NCBI GenBank assembly: GCA_016342755.1
Contig: JAEINS010000005.1
Coordinates: forward strand, 186,001 to 250,000
Source: Melioribacteraceae bacterium
GTDB lineage: Bacteria; Bacteroidota; Ignavibacteria; Ignavibacteriales; Melioribacteraceae
Length of the DNA: 64,000 nucleotides
Direction: 5' to 3'
The translations under genes were made by a program, and so were the position numbers. Positions 56,501 to 64,000 of the stretch are shown here, piece after piece; the stretch's first letter is position 1, and each line of letters begins with the position of its first letter. The notes beneath the pieces were generated by a model. That model made no database searches, was not told the DNA's origin, and worked only from the letters and a program-made list of their open reading frames with translations.

Positions 56501-56673
56501 CTGGCAAAATCTCTTACCAGTCTTTCGGTATGATTAATCTCGAAATATACATTCCATATCATTGAAATAGAAACGATTAATATCCATAATAGTATAATAG
56601 CATTAGTATATTTTTTAAATCTGTTAATGTTTTTTAATCTATTTTCAGACTTATTTTTTTCTTTTTTTAACAT
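50584..56673 (-). CDS. Giant membrane histidine kinase with c-haem sensor, about ten PAS and one GAF
   Basis: 2029 residues. A membrane helix (about 24-43), then an extracytoplasmic DUF3365-type domain with a c-type haem site CLKCH (Cys187, Cys190, His191), then a second helix (about 224-243). Cytoplasmic PAS domains follow (for example INDGTWEIDLRTG; TAQDGFWITSMDGEILAVN; QSQVAIVITSVDGLIEYVN); I count about ten, with a GAF domain (MDGGAIYLVHEIKKELYIAV) before the last two. The C-terminus is a kinase with phospho-His near residue 1814 (TTSHEFKTPL), N-box NLLSNAVKYSPGG and G2 PGSGLGLSIVKKA. It should sense redox state or a gas through the haem and relay to the receiver and LytTR genes after it. 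Confidence 0.92.
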   Translation of the reverse strand: MLKKEKNKSENRLKNINRFKKYTNAIILLWILIVSISMIWNVYFEINHTERLVRDFARGQFQKDQAIRFWASKHGGIYVPKNERTPGNPYLSHITDRDIIKNGKDTLTLMNPAYIIRQMFDEYPEDYGVNGRIVSTKAFNPNNLPDEWERRALLDFEKGTEEVFEYSEINGKKYLRLIKPMMTEKSCLKCHGEQGYKVGDVRGGVGVSILMEPYTASMNANNFRIVLAHVIFMVIGFVGIKYYSSKLSYSIEKQIEVEKELHSQEEKTGFVLESINDGTWEIDLRTGKSKLSPKLGEMFGYTVEELLPLNRDIVTKNIHPDDIINYNLAFDEHLSGKKDFYSAEFRVKHKNGSWIWILDRGKIIERDENNNPLKIIGITSDITERKNTELEILESEKKLSQIFNGTHETIGLIAINSDGKFILEELNRNMIIEMSKIGKIINPEEVKNMDYEKFLTEKLHYEKEKCSEIIDLYKKVAQTKETIVYVRDSSISGGVLISENTVTPILDDNGNCIKILVVGRDITEKYELENKLLTVYSSIENSVTGFAIVGKDGKLTYVNDSYVKMWGYSSKKEIQNVGFADQCVDPAIPAIILNEADEKGEVKIEFKAKKKDGSAFITLMSVSSNYDHLGNEIYPLFSTDITALRENERKLKEAEELYRTVSEYTYNWEYWNDPERNPIFVSPACEKITGYSVDEFMKDKYLFKKIVINEDMPIWERHSQRTSGTDIVEKEIRFRIKNKKGEIHWIGHICRPIIDDNGIFIGYRGTNRNITEEVKKDIILKDALNENKRKVEELKQLYKKIADEQNASLNLMEDLQLEVVERKEREKLLVESETKFRTILETAQDGFWITSMDGEILAVNEAYISMSGYTREELLKMGIADAEAIESTASVKEHLNNIVKNGSDSFESVHIRKDGSRFHVEISVKYVNLDGGICVVFIKDITERKKADEELLNSEKRYRHLSKLFVSMSDNLEDMLWAKDLNKNYIFINNAMARNLLNAKDTREPIGKNDMFFAKREREQHPENLTYHTFGELCMDSDDVVLKTKKGTQFDEWGNVKGEFIYLDVYKAPLYDEEGMLIGTVGSARNVTKEREISAKLNESEAKNKAVVKAIPDLLFEFDQYGKLLIYYSMDTVFPLPSFKKLVNKNINEISNRDVAKLLIDNIKEVFLSGEMREFELEYPIENIIYYFEVRMVQKDSESVIAFVRNITDKKKTELKLITSEKRFRRILEDMPLIGVILNNDASIAYCNKYLCEFTGWTSEELYSKNWMDTFIPEKIGDYINKIFNNDTNSIEFLDKNINEILLKNGETRIIQWSNSTLDQENDKIQIASIGRDITEEYIESNFASQLISFYEEMNNCNEFEEELRIILDNSINIIGMDGGAIYLVHEIKKELYIAVSNNISEEFLESVNPLSINDPQIEQITVNDNPVFRDFDKIKANGFGTALKENLKSSIFIPILKSDKFVALLIVGSYKKENFNAYQKIITNKLKNEINKFTVGIIAEAKINENRKRYEMLFNSMLNGFALHEMIYDKNGDPADYRFIDVNPAFERLTGLKRENIINKTVLEVMPNTEKYWIDTYGEIVKTGHPKTFENNSRELGKFFEVLAYSPQEGQFATIVQDSTEKIMSREHLKKLSRAVEQSQVAIVITSVDGLIEYVNPKYCKVTGYSEEELIGRNPNILKSGMHESKFYEEMWSTIKSGNEWSGVFRNKIKDGSLIWESAIISPISNAKGEITHFVAVKEDITERIETEKELKNYRESLENLVDRRTKELVGTNELLKIEIDKSQYDEQQALTALEKQSELSEMKTKFISTTSHEFKTPLTTILSSIELVELFVNKNETEKMHKHVDRIKRSIDFLNGLINDVLLLNKTETGNIKYEPEILNIKDLAREVFSDIKVSNNYKHKMEFTDSLNGRENFLLDKRLITLILTNLLSNAVKYSPGGGEIVLKLWIEREQLFFEIKDHGIGISDLDLKNISEQFYRGENIQNIPGSGLGLSIVKKAIELHDGQMTVKSELGEGTRFSVILPIKEK

Positions 56674-56677
56674 AATG

Positions 56678-59600
56678 TTATTTCCTGGTTGAATATTTTT
56701 TAGGAAGACCCTGTTTTACAAGAAGTTCATTAATCTCGTTTTTAAGCTCAACCATTTTTAATTCTCTATTAACCACAACGTTATTAAAGCGTTCAAGTTT
56801 TTCTATCTTTTCTTCTAATTCTTCTTGTGCATTCTTTTGGTCAGTTATATCTTCCTGAAGTGCTAAATAATTTTCAACTGTTCCATGTTCGTTTTTTATT
56901 GGATGAATAATACACCTTTCCCAATAAAGGCTGCCGTTTTTTTCCTTATTGCAAACTTCTCCTTTCCATATTTCACCATTCTTCATATGCGACCGGATAT
57001 CTTCGTAAAATTCAACATTATGTAAGTCGGAACTTAAAATAGTCGGTTTTTCACCTATTACTTCCGCTGAATTATATCCTGATCTATAACAAAAGTATTC
57101 ATTAACATAAGTTATTATTCCCTCTTTATTAGTAATAATTATGCTTAGCGGACTTTGATCAACAGCTTTATTTAAAAGGGACAGATTCTCCTCAATTTTT
57201 TTCCTCTCAATAATTTCAAAAACCAAATTTGCGAATGAAGAAACCAGTTCTTCATCTATTTTGTTGTAATCATAATCTTTATTACCAACACCTAAAATTG
57301 CTCTTACCTTTTCTCCCCGCATTACAGGAACAACAAGTTCTCTTATTAATTCAGCGTGTCCTTCAGGCAAACCCTTTTTAGATGTTAACGATTCATAATC
57401 GTTATGGATTACCGTGGCTTTGGTTTTTATACAATCAGCCCAGACACCCGCTTTATCGGCGGAATACTGATGACCTTTGATATCAGCTTTACAAAATTTA
57501 TTTTTTGTATTGATAGACCAGTTTTGTAAAGTTATAGTAACCTGGTCATCTTCAACAAAGTGGAAAAATCCAATTTTACTTTCAGTTAACTTTTCAAGTT
57601 CATTAAGTGTTTCTTCCAACAGATCATCTAAAGTGTGTTCAACAGCATATTTATATAAATATAATCTGGCATTATTTACACTATCCAGATATATTTTCTC
57701 CGAAATATCAGTCCCGACAGAATAAATTAATTGTTCCTCTAAATTTGCAATTCCGGACCATGCTATTGTTTTAAAGTACCCGTTTTTATGTTTATATCTA
57801 TTAACAAAACTAAATATTGTTGCCCCTTGTGTAAGATTTTCAACTTCATGTAAAGTTTTTTCAATATCATATTCGTGTATTAATTCAAGTACCGGTCTGC
57901 CTTCTAATTCGTCAGGTTTATATCCAAGGACATTCTCCCATCCTAAATTTGTCTTTTTTATTATCCCTTCAAATGACGCAATCAGATTTAAACTTATTGG
58001 CTGATTAAAAAAATTATTTAGTTCTGTTTGTAATTTAGTAATTTCTGTAACATCCATCAGGTTACCAATAACTTTTATAATTTCGCCATTCTCTTTTATT
58101 GCTTTAGCGGTTGTTCTAACTCTGATCCTTTTACCTTCAAATGTTGTAAACGGAAATTCCAGATCATAAGGTATTCCCTCAAAAACACATTTATTAAAAG
58201 TACTTAAGACAATTTCCCTGTCCCCTTCATCATAACACTTTATACTTTCCCCAATAAATTCTTCCGAAGCAAATTCAGAATAACCAGGTTCCAGACCATG
58301 AATTCTATAAGTCTCATCTGTCCATGTCATAATTCTTTTTTTAAGATCCCATTCCCAGCCGCCAATTTTAGAAAGTTTCTGGGTTTCATTAAGAAGCGAT
58401 TCACTATCTTTTAATTTTTTTAGTATTTCATTTTTATCAGTTAAATCAACATGGGTTCCAACAACTCTTACCGCTTTCCCTTCTTCATTAAAAATAGCCG
58501 AAGCACGGGAAAGTATTTCCACCCAGTGGCCGTCTTTATGTTTCATCCTAAAGTCAACTTCAAATCTGGCTCTATCGCCGGAAATATGCTCATTTAACAT
58601 TTGCCATGATTTTTTAAGATCATCCGGGTGTATTAATGTTTCCCAGACGCTAAAATCATTCTTCAATTCATCATCCTCATAACCGATCATTTTTTTCCAT
58701 GTTGGCGAATAGTAGATTTCGTTTGTTTCTAAATTCCAGTCAAATATACCATCTGAGGTAGCGCTAATTGCAAGGTTAAATCTTTCTTCACTTTCTTCTA
58801 AAGCTCTCGCAAATTTTTTCTCTTTGGTAATATCTTTAAATACACAATAGGTTTGTTTAAAACTTCCATCTATATTATAACCAACTTCAGCTTCATACGA
58901 TACATCCAGAATTTTACCGTCTTTACGTTTTAATTGTAATTGCAAATCATTTTTGCATCCGCACTCTTTTAACTCACAAAATTTTTGAGGGAAATATTCT
59001 TGTACTTCTTCAGGCCAAAAACTGCCAAATGATTTTCCAATAACTTCTTCTTTTGTATAACCCAGAGTTTTTAGCCAATGAACATTAACATCCAGCATAT
59101 TGCCGTCTATATCTAATGACTGATATGCCAACGGAGCATTTTCATAAAGTGCCCTAAATTTTTCTTCACTCGATTTTAAATCATTTTCCATTTTTTTAAA
59201 TGATGTAATATCTTCTGTAGTAAAAATAACTCCTTTAGACCAGTCTTCCTGATCAATAGGTCTGGAATACATGGCAATATCAAGAATCCTTCCATCCTTG
59301 GTCTTAAATTTAGTATTTATAAAACCTACCCCGGTTTCAGCAATCTGTTTATACTTTACATCACCAACACGCTTAAATTCTTCATCCGAAGGATAAAGAA
59401 TTCTAGCACTTTGCCCAATCAGTTCTTCTTTATTGTAGCCAGTCATATTAAGAAAATGTTTATTAAGCTCAGAAATTTCTCTATTAATAGTTACACCAAT
59501 TCCAAGCGGTGCTGTATTAAAAATTACACTGAATCTTTCTTCGCTAGTGCTGATTTTTTCTTCCGCTAGCTTTCGTTCCGTTATATCCTGAGTCATCCCT

Positions 59601-60343
59601 AATGATTTAACAACTTTCCCCTCGTCATTAAAAACATGATCACATTTTTCAATTACATATCTAACTTCACCGTCATTTGGTCTTATAATACGGTGCTCAA
59701 CCCGGTAACCGGGAGCTCTTTTTTCCAAAGAACCTAAATATGCGTCGCTAACTTTTTCTAAATCCTCAGGATGTATACAATCCATAAACGACTGAAGATT
59801 AAGATTTTTTTCTCTAACATCTACACCAAAAAGTTTATATGATTCATCAAACCAAATAAGCCTGTCATTTTCAACATCATATTCCCATCTACACAAATTA
59901 GCTAAAGATTGTGCCTTACTTAAAAGCAATTCGCCTTTTTTAACCTTTTCTTCGGCTTTACTTATTTTATTTTCGCTTTCAATCTCATGTTCAATTCTAT
60001 TAATAATACGCGGCATTATTTCCCAAAACTCGTAGTCTTTAACAATATAATCTCTTGCACCAAGTTTCATCATTTCAACCGCTATTCTTTCATCGCCGCC
60101 GCCGGTAGTTACTATAAAAGGAGGAATCTGTTCTTTAACTTTTATTAATTCTTTTATGAAGGCTTTTCCATCGTAATCGGGCAGTTTATAATCGAGAAGA
60201 ATTAAATCTATATCAGAATCAATTATTTTAGATATCGCTTCTTTTCCTGTTTCAACCTGAACCACAGTGTGGTTCATAGCATTAAGATTTTTTGTCATTA
60301 ATTTGATTATGCCCGGATCGTCTTCAATTAGAAGAATTAACAT
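56678..60343 (-). CDS. Receiver-PAS-GAF protein without kinase domain
   Basis: 1221 residues. A receiver (Asp51 in LILLDYKLPDYDG; Lys as YIVKDY) is followed by about six PAS domains, a GAF_2-like domain (KIGFFHFVEDDQVTITLQNW) and a last PAS (NKAVDQSPLSIIITNKEG), then a coiled-coil linker (ERFNNVVVNRELKMVELK) that ends after about 35 residues. No HisKA, HATPase, GGDEF, EAL or DNA-binding domain is present. The frame is intact and starts the array; the giant kinase begins four bases later. It may receive phosphate and gate that kinase by contact. A lost kinase is the alternative. Confidence 0.88.
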   Translation of the reverse strand: MLILLIEDDPGIIKLMTKNLNAMNHTVVQVETGKEAISKIIDSDIDLILLDYKLPDYDGKAFIKELIKVKEQIPPFIVTTGGGDERIAVEMMKLGARDYIVKDYEFWEIMPRIINRIEHEIESENKISKAEEKVKKGELLLSKAQSLANLCRWEYDVENDRLIWFDESYKLFGVDVREKNLNLQSFMDCIHPEDLEKVSDAYLGSLEKRAPGYRVEHRIIRPNDGEVRYVIEKCDHVFNDEGKVVKSLGMTQDITERKLAEEKISTSEERFSVIFNTAPLGIGVTINREISELNKHFLNMTGYNKEELIGQSARILYPSDEEFKRVGDVKYKQIAETGVGFINTKFKTKDGRILDIAMYSRPIDQEDWSKGVIFTTEDITSFKKMENDLKSSEEKFRALYENAPLAYQSLDIDGNMLDVNVHWLKTLGYTKEEVIGKSFGSFWPEEVQEYFPQKFCELKECGCKNDLQLQLKRKDGKILDVSYEAEVGYNIDGSFKQTYCVFKDITKEKKFARALEESEERFNLAISATSDGIFDWNLETNEIYYSPTWKKMIGYEDDELKNDFSVWETLIHPDDLKKSWQMLNEHISGDRARFEVDFRMKHKDGHWVEILSRASAIFNEEGKAVRVVGTHVDLTDKNEILKKLKDSESLLNETQKLSKIGGWEWDLKKRIMTWTDETYRIHGLEPGYSEFASEEFIGESIKCYDEGDREIVLSTFNKCVFEGIPYDLEFPFTTFEGKRIRVRTTAKAIKENGEIIKVIGNLMDVTEITKLQTELNNFFNQPISLNLIASFEGIIKKTNLGWENVLGYKPDELEGRPVLELIHEYDIEKTLHEVENLTQGATIFSFVNRYKHKNGYFKTIAWSGIANLEEQLIYSVGTDISEKIYLDSVNNARLYLYKYAVEHTLDDLLEETLNELEKLTESKIGFFHFVEDDQVTITLQNWSINTKNKFCKADIKGHQYSADKAGVWADCIKTKATVIHNDYESLTSKKGLPEGHAELIRELVVPVMRGEKVRAILGVGNKDYDYNKIDEELVSSFANLVFEIIERKKIEENLSLLNKAVDQSPLSIIITNKEGIITYVNEYFCYRSGYNSAEVIGEKPTILSSDLHNVEFYEDIRSHMKNGEIWKGEVCNKEKNGSLYWERCIIHPIKNEHGTVENYLALQEDITDQKNAQEELEEKIEKLERFNNVVVNRELKMVELKNEINELLVKQGLPKKYSTRK

Positions 60344-60441
60344 TTTTAATCCTAAAAATAAATTTCAAATACTATTTACTATCGAATTCTTTTATAAATA
60401 TTTAACCTTAAAAAAAGTACTCATATTGCTAGTCTTTATTT

Positions 60442-61311
60442 CTAATGCTGATGAAAAGCGTCTGAAACAAACTTTAATACTTCCGGTAACGATTCCCGCC
60501 AGTACGTCCAGTTATGCGCTCCGTTTCTAACTCTGTATTCATGAGCAATATTCTTTTTCCTCATAGCTATATGAACTAAAGAATTTCCCTCGAAAAGGAA
60601 ATCATCATCGCCGCAGTCTATAAACCATCTAACTGAGTTTAACTTTTCAGCAGGTAGTTTTTCTATTAAATTAAGTACACTATACTCATCATAAAATTTT
60701 TCTATTTGTCCGGCTGTAAAATCTTCTGTCCCGGGATTTCTCCATTTCAACTGATTTTTAGTATCTTCGAGCGATAAAGGTCCACAACTTGCGCTTAAAG
60801 GACAAGCTGATGAAAATAAATCAGTTTTGTGCAGCGCGTAAAAGAAAGTTCCGCCGCCGCCCATACTTAACCCTGCAATTGCACGGTAACGTTTTGCCGA
60901 TTTGATTCTATATTTTTTTTCAACATGAGTAACTAATTCATCGAAGAAAAAATCTTCATATCTCCAATCTTCAGTAACAGAATTTACATAACCTCTTTTT
61001 TTTGTGTCAGCGTCGGGCATAACAATTATCATTGGTGTCGCGCTGCCGTTTTTAATGGCTTTATCGGTTATATGAAGAACTTCACCAAATTGAACCCATC
61101 CTGTATGATCATCTCCGGCTCCATGCAATAAATAGAGTACCGGATACGATCTTTCTGATGTTTCATAATCGGGAGGCAGATAAATTGCGTACTTCCTTTC
61201 CATTTTAAGAATTTTACTTTCAACAGTTAACTCATCAAATACCTTTCCGGTCTGGGCAAATATAATTACCGGGAATAAAATTAGCAGTAAAAATATGGTT
61301 TTCTCTTTCAT
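60442..61311 (-). CDS. Secreted CE1-like esterase (feruloyl/acetyl-xylan type)
   Basis: A 289-residue alpha/beta hydrolase of the putative-esterase group. A signal peptide (FLLLILFPVIIFAQ) precedes LPPDYETSERSYPVLYLLHG. The catalytic Ser lies in AIAGLSMGGGGTFFYA (GxSxG form), the Asp in DCGDDDFLFEG and the His in VRNGAHNWTYW. Relatives deacetylate or deferuloylate xylan, or act as S-formylglutathione hydrolase-like esterases; secretion favours a polysaccharide role. It follows the TolB-like gene by 29 bases and precedes the array by about 100 bases. Confidence 0.85.
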   Translation of the reverse strand: MKEKTIFLLLILFPVIIFAQTGKVFDELTVESKILKMERKYAIYLPPDYETSERSYPVLYLLHGAGDDHTGWVQFGEVLHITDKAIKNGSATPMIIVMPDADTKKRGYVNSVTEDWRYEDFFFDELVTHVEKKYRIKSAKRYRAIAGLSMGGGGTFFYALHKTDLFSSACPLSASCGPLSLEDTKNQLKWRNPGTEDFTAGQIEKFYDEYSVLNLIEKLPAEKLNSVRWFIDCGDDDFLFEGNSLVHIAMRKKNIAHEYRVRNGAHNWTYWRESLPEVLKFVSDAFHQH

Positions 61312-61340
61312 TTGATAATCCTTTGATATTAAATTTATAA

Positions 61341-62828
61341 TTATTTAGAAACCAGTTTATAACTTACAAAAGCAATTTGTTTACTATCGGGCGACCATGA
61401 AGGCACATTAATAGTACCCTGACCTCCAAATAATTTAGTAAGTGTTTTTACTTCGCCGCCCGCCGCAGGCATAATTCTTAGCATTACATCTTTATTTGCG
61501 GGATGACCCTCAACATCTTTTTCGTAAGAAACAAATACAATCCAATTCCCGTCAGGTGAAGGATGCGGGAACCAGTTGTTATACTCATCATTTGTAACCC
61601 GGGTCTGTTTGCTGCCGTCGGCGTTCATTCTCCAAATCTGCATTTTCCCGGTACGGACAGAATTAAAATAAATAAATTTACCATCCGGAGAGTATTCAGG
61701 TCCATCGTCTAATCCTTCAGTATCAGTTAACTGAATTTCTTTTCCGCCATTAACGGGAATTGTATAAATATCATATTGCCCGTCTCTTTCGGCACAGTAA
61801 GCCAATGTATTTCCATCAGGCGACCATCCATGCCAGTAGCTGGGCGCGTTTTTTGTAACCAGCTTCGGAATTCCGCCATCAATTGGAAGAGTATAAATTC
61901 TCGATTTACTATCATCTTTTGTATGATGACTAATTACAATCTGTTTGTTATCAGGAGAGAGGCCGTGATCGTTATTACACTTGTCCGCAAAATCTGTATT
62001 AATTTTTTCAGGAGCTCCACCTTCAACCGGTATCTTAAAAAGGAGTCCGTTACTGTTGTATATAAGGGTTTTTCCATCCGATGTCCAGTTTGGAGCTTCT
62101 ATATGTGATTTTGTATTGAATACTACACGCCTGTCAGTTGATTCGATATTTATGGTTTCTAATGTGCTTTCAACCATTTTTTCTCCTACAATATTTTTAT
62201 CCAATTGCTTAATTTTTACATTGCTGAATATTGCCGATTCACTAACGGTGCTGTCATGAGAACATACGCCAAGACCGATATAATAAGGCTCCGACAGTTC
62301 CAACTTAAAACATCCACCGGCTGATTTTAAATCTTCGCCTTTAACACCAACAGACATATAAACGTAATTGCCTGTTCTCTCTAATTTTACTTTGTCGGGA
62401 GCTTTAATATTTGCCTGAATCTCATGAGTTTGTCCGTTTTCTATTTCTCTATATTGAAGTGAAGTTAATCCATCGCCATGAACAACAACATCCGCGTAGG
62501 CTGCGCCCGGTTCTAAATTTTGCCTGATAATTACACCGGCTTTACGATGAGGATTTACTCCGTTTCCCTGCCAGTTTAATTCCGTTGAAATAGCCGCGTC
62601 TCCTTCTATTTTTTTCCAGACATAGTGAAACGCGTCTTTATCAAACCACATATTTTCACCGCTTCCGCTTATTGTATAACTTTCATTCTTAGAATCGTAT
62701 ATAACAGATCCTTTAAGACCGGTTTTTCCAATATCATTATTACCCTTAAATATCCCTATTGAATTCTGGCTGCAAGCGATTGATACAATAATAATTAGAA
62801 AATATATAAACGGTAAATTCTTGTTCAT
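61341..62828 (-). CDS. TolB-like beta-propeller lipoprotein with DUF1349-like domain
   Basis: A 495-residue lipoprotein (lipobox Cys19 in VSIACSQNS). Residues about 30-205 form a concanavalin-like DUF1349 domain ([20 protein letters not shown]). Residues about 235-490 hold WD40/TolB-type propeller repeats ([96 protein letters not shown]). Family members bind or sense glycans or other ligands at the cell surface. The 29-base gap to the esterase gene suggests an operon for extracellular polymer attack. Confidence 0.85.
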   Translation of the reverse strand: MNKNLPFIYFLIIIVSIACSQNSIGIFKGNNDIGKTGLKGSVIYDSKNESYTISGSGENMWFDKDAFHYVWKKIEGDAAISTELNWQGNGVNPHRKAGVIIRQNLEPGAAYADVVVHGDGLTSLQYREIENGQTHEIQANIKAPDKVKLERTGNYVYMSVGVKGEDLKSAGGCFKLELSEPYYIGLGVCSHDSTVSESAIFSNVKIKQLDKNIVGEKMVESTLETINIESTDRRVVFNTKSHIEAPNWTSDGKTLIYNSNGLLFKIPVEGGAPEKINTDFADKCNNDHGLSPDNKQIVISHHTKDDSKSRIYTLPIDGGIPKLVTKNAPSYWHGWSPDGNTLAYCAERDGQYDIYTIPVNGGKEIQLTDTEGLDDGPEYSPDGKFIYFNSVRTGKMQIWRMNADGSKQTRVTNDEYNNWFPHPSPDGNWIVFVSYEKDVEGHPANKDVMLRIMPAAGGEVKTLTKLFGGQGTINVPSWSPDSKQIAFVSYKLVSK

Positions 62829-63025
62829 AATAATTCCTTATAATTTAATTGTGGTTCCGGTTCTACATAATATTTAATATGTTCAATTCAGACTATTTAC
62901 AAAATGTACAATCAAATTTATGATGTCACTCTGAAATAGCTTGTTCCCAACTTAGCCCGGACTGACATAATTTTCATTTTTTTATAGTAATATGTTTATC
63001 AACAAACTCTATTGAATATTTTCAA
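62829..63025. other. Intergenic, no gene seen
   Basis: Spacer upstream of the TolB-like gene and downstream of the epimerase remnant. AT-rich with a slightly GC-richer patch around 62948-62975. It should carry the promoter for the TolB-like gene and esterase. I saw no coding remnant that I can name. Confidence 0.4.
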
Positions 63026-63181
63026 TTATTTAACACCTGTATCTAAATCAGAATTATTTATTAATACGGAAACTTTGTTTTTATTACGCGCCAATATTGT
63101 TACTTCCTGCCCGGGTATTTCTAATTTAAGTACGGCATAAGGATCAATGGAACCGGTTCCGCCAGCTAAAAAAATTTTCAA
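63026..63181 (-). pseudogene. N-terminal remnant of an NAD(P)-binding sugar epimerase
   Basis: A 51-codon frame reads KIFLAGGTGSIDPYAVLKLE, then IPGQEVTILARNKNKVSVLI and NNSDLD. It matches the start of NAD-dependent epimerase/dehydratase proteins (KxxLxGGTGxIG, HEVTxLxRNxNK), with GTGSID replacing GTGxIG. The first codon is TTG where ATG would be expected, and the frame stops after the second strand-helix. Most of the protein is missing, so it is decayed. Confidence 0.55.
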
Positions 63182-63280
63182 ATTTAACTCCGCTAGTTAA
63201 AATGATGTGTTCTGTTAACTTACAAATTTTTAAGTTTAGATTAAATTGTGATTAAAAAAAATGATTATAAATTTTAAATG

Positions 63281-63317
63281 AAAAAACCCGATTAAAGTAA
63301 ATTAACTCTAACCGGGT
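63281..63317 (-). terminator. Terminator of the RND efflux gene
   Basis: ACCCG pairs with CGGGT, with an inner TTA/TAA and AGT/ACT stem interrupted by single mismatches (loop AAATTA); on the - strand it is followed by six T. It lies 24 bases after the stop codon of the efflux gene, an ordinary intrinsic-terminator layout. Confidence 0.75.
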
Positions 63318-63340
63318 GTGTTTCTAACTTCAATTAGTCT

Positions 63341-64000
63341 TTATTTTGTTTTGCCAAACTTAAAATAAAGACTTGGTACAACAATCATATTCAAAGTTGT
63401 TGATGTTATCAATCCGCCTAAAATTACAATTGCCATCGGAGCTTCAATTTCTTTTCCAGGCTCTCCCGCACCAATTGCTAAAGGTATTAAAGCTAATCCG
63501 GCAGTAATAGCAGTCATTAATATAGGGTTAAGTCTTTCTAATGATCCCTTTATAATTACTTCCTTAAAATCCATACCTTCTTTTAATAAATGTTTAAAAT
63601 GGGATATCATTAAAATCCCGTTCCTGGTAGCTATACCAAACAGTGTAATAAAGCCGACTAATGAAGCAACACTTATTATTCCGTCAGTAAAATAGACAGA
63701 CCAAATGCCGCCTATCAGTGCCAAAGGAAGATTTAATAAAATAAATAGTGCCGGTTTTATTTCGTTAAACTGTAAATACAAAATCAAAAATATTACACCT
63801 ATTGAAACGATTGTTAAAAGCGTTATTATTCTTGTCGCCTCTTGTTCACTTTCAAACTGTCCACCAAACTCAACAAAATATCCTTGCGGCAGTTTTATAT
63901 TTGTTTCAATATTTTGTCTCATTTCATCAATAACACTTCTCAAATCTCTACCGGAAACATTTGCCTGTACAACAATTTTTCTTTGAACATTCTCGCGGCT
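63341..64000 (-). CDS. CusA/CzcA-type RND efflux pump, C-terminal part
   Basis: The last 220 residues of a heavy-metal-type RND transporter, entering from the right edge without its start. It begins in SRENVQRKIVVQANVSGRDL and contains LPQGYFVEFGGQFESEQEA, LFILLNLPLALIGGIWSVYF, SLVGFITLFGIATRNGILMI, RLNPILMTAITAGLALIPLA and APMAIVILGGLITSTTLNMIV. These are membrane helices and periplasmic loops of CzcA/CusA, which export divalent or monovalent metal ions with a membrane-fusion and an outer-membrane partner. Partners, if any, lie beyond the window. It ends at a clear terminator. Confidence 0.92.
   Translation of the reverse strand, partial: SRENVQRKIVVQANVSGRDLRSVIDEMRQNIETNIKLPQGYFVEFGGQFESEQEATRIITLLTIVSIGVIFLILYLQFNEIKPALFILLNLPLALIGGIWSVYFTDGIISVASLVGFITLFGIATRNGILMISHFKHLLKEGMDFKEVIIKGSLERLNPILMTAITAGLALIPLAIGAGEPGKEIEAPMAIVILGGLITSTTLNMIVVPSLYFKFGKTK

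Noticed and set aside
56678-60343. Hidden kinase domain at the C-terminus of the 1221-residue protein
   Set aside because: After the last PAS only a short coiled coil remains; no H-box, N-box or G-box was found.
1-64000. CRISPR arrays, tRNA or rRNA genes, intact insertion sequences
   Set aside because: No regularly spaced repeats, cloverleaf sequences, rRNA stretches or intact transposase frames were recognised on reading through.

Overview
The window is AT-rich bacterial DNA, densely coded, with clear Shine-Dalgarno sites (GGAG/AAGG) before many genes. It mixes Bacteroidota-type sugar genes (NUDIX-type AraR, a SusC/TonB-receptor fragment, cellobiose 2-epimerase, a sodium/sugar symporter) with a very large PAS-rich signalling locus. 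My best guess is a polysaccharide-degrading member of the Ignavibacteria/Melioribacteraceae or a nearby Bacteroidota-Chlorobiota lineage. This is inferred from gene content; there is no rRNA here to settle it. I saw no tRNA, rRNA, CRISPR array or intact insertion sequence.

Layout. 0-6.2 kb: a secreted LTD/CotH protein cut by the window edge, a PAP2 phosphatase, a PepSY-like secreted protein, and an OmpR-type two-component system. A 17-bp motif upstream of the PepSY gene recurs upstream of the regulator. 6.4-13 kb: an eroded pentose locus. It keeps an SSS symporter, an aldose 1-epimerase and an AraR-type regulator, but has an in-frame AraB-AraA chimera, a truncated XylR-like regulator, a broken short-chain dehydrogenase and a broken TonB-receptor start. 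13-18.4 kb: a GPH transporter, a cytoplasmic GH3 glycosidase and a LacI regulator, with matching CG-centred operators before the GH3 gene and before lacI. 18.6-25.6 kb (+ strand): a U32 peptidase-family protein, then biotin ligase, OadG, a biotin-dependent carboxyltransferase and OadB, which together look like a sodium-pumping decarboxylase. 25.6-31.6 kb: selD-mnmH (2-selenouridine in tRNA), a cellobiose 2-epimerase, remnants of RHS and GH28 genes, an isoprenylcysteine-methyltransferase-like membrane protein and CmoA.

31.9-60.3 kb is the standout region. After one + strand membrane histidine kinase, about 27 kb on the - strand encodes a chemosensory/phosphorelay array: CheB, CheD, CheR, CheW, an MCP, a metallo-beta-lactamase-fold enzyme, a short second CheR-like protein, CheA, CheY, a STAS-like protein, an MCP-like soluble coiled-coil protein, several receivers (alone or joined to Hpt, kinase or LytTR), a PAS-PAS kinase, a 2029-residue kinase with a c-type haem motif and about ten PAS domains, and a 1221-residue receiver-PAS-GAF protein with no kinase. 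Most neighbours overlap or lie within about 35 bases of each other. No flagellar, pilus or gliding gene is present, so the output is unknown.

60.4-64 kb: a secreted CE1-like esterase, a TolB-like beta-propeller lipoprotein, a short NAD-binding epimerase remnant, a good terminator, and the C-terminal end of a CusA/CzcA-type RND efflux pump cut by the window edge.

The locus combines plant-polysaccharide use with heavy environmental sensing. Five to seven gene remnants near the sugar genes suggest ongoing loss of pentose and pectin pathways, unless some junctions are assembly errors.
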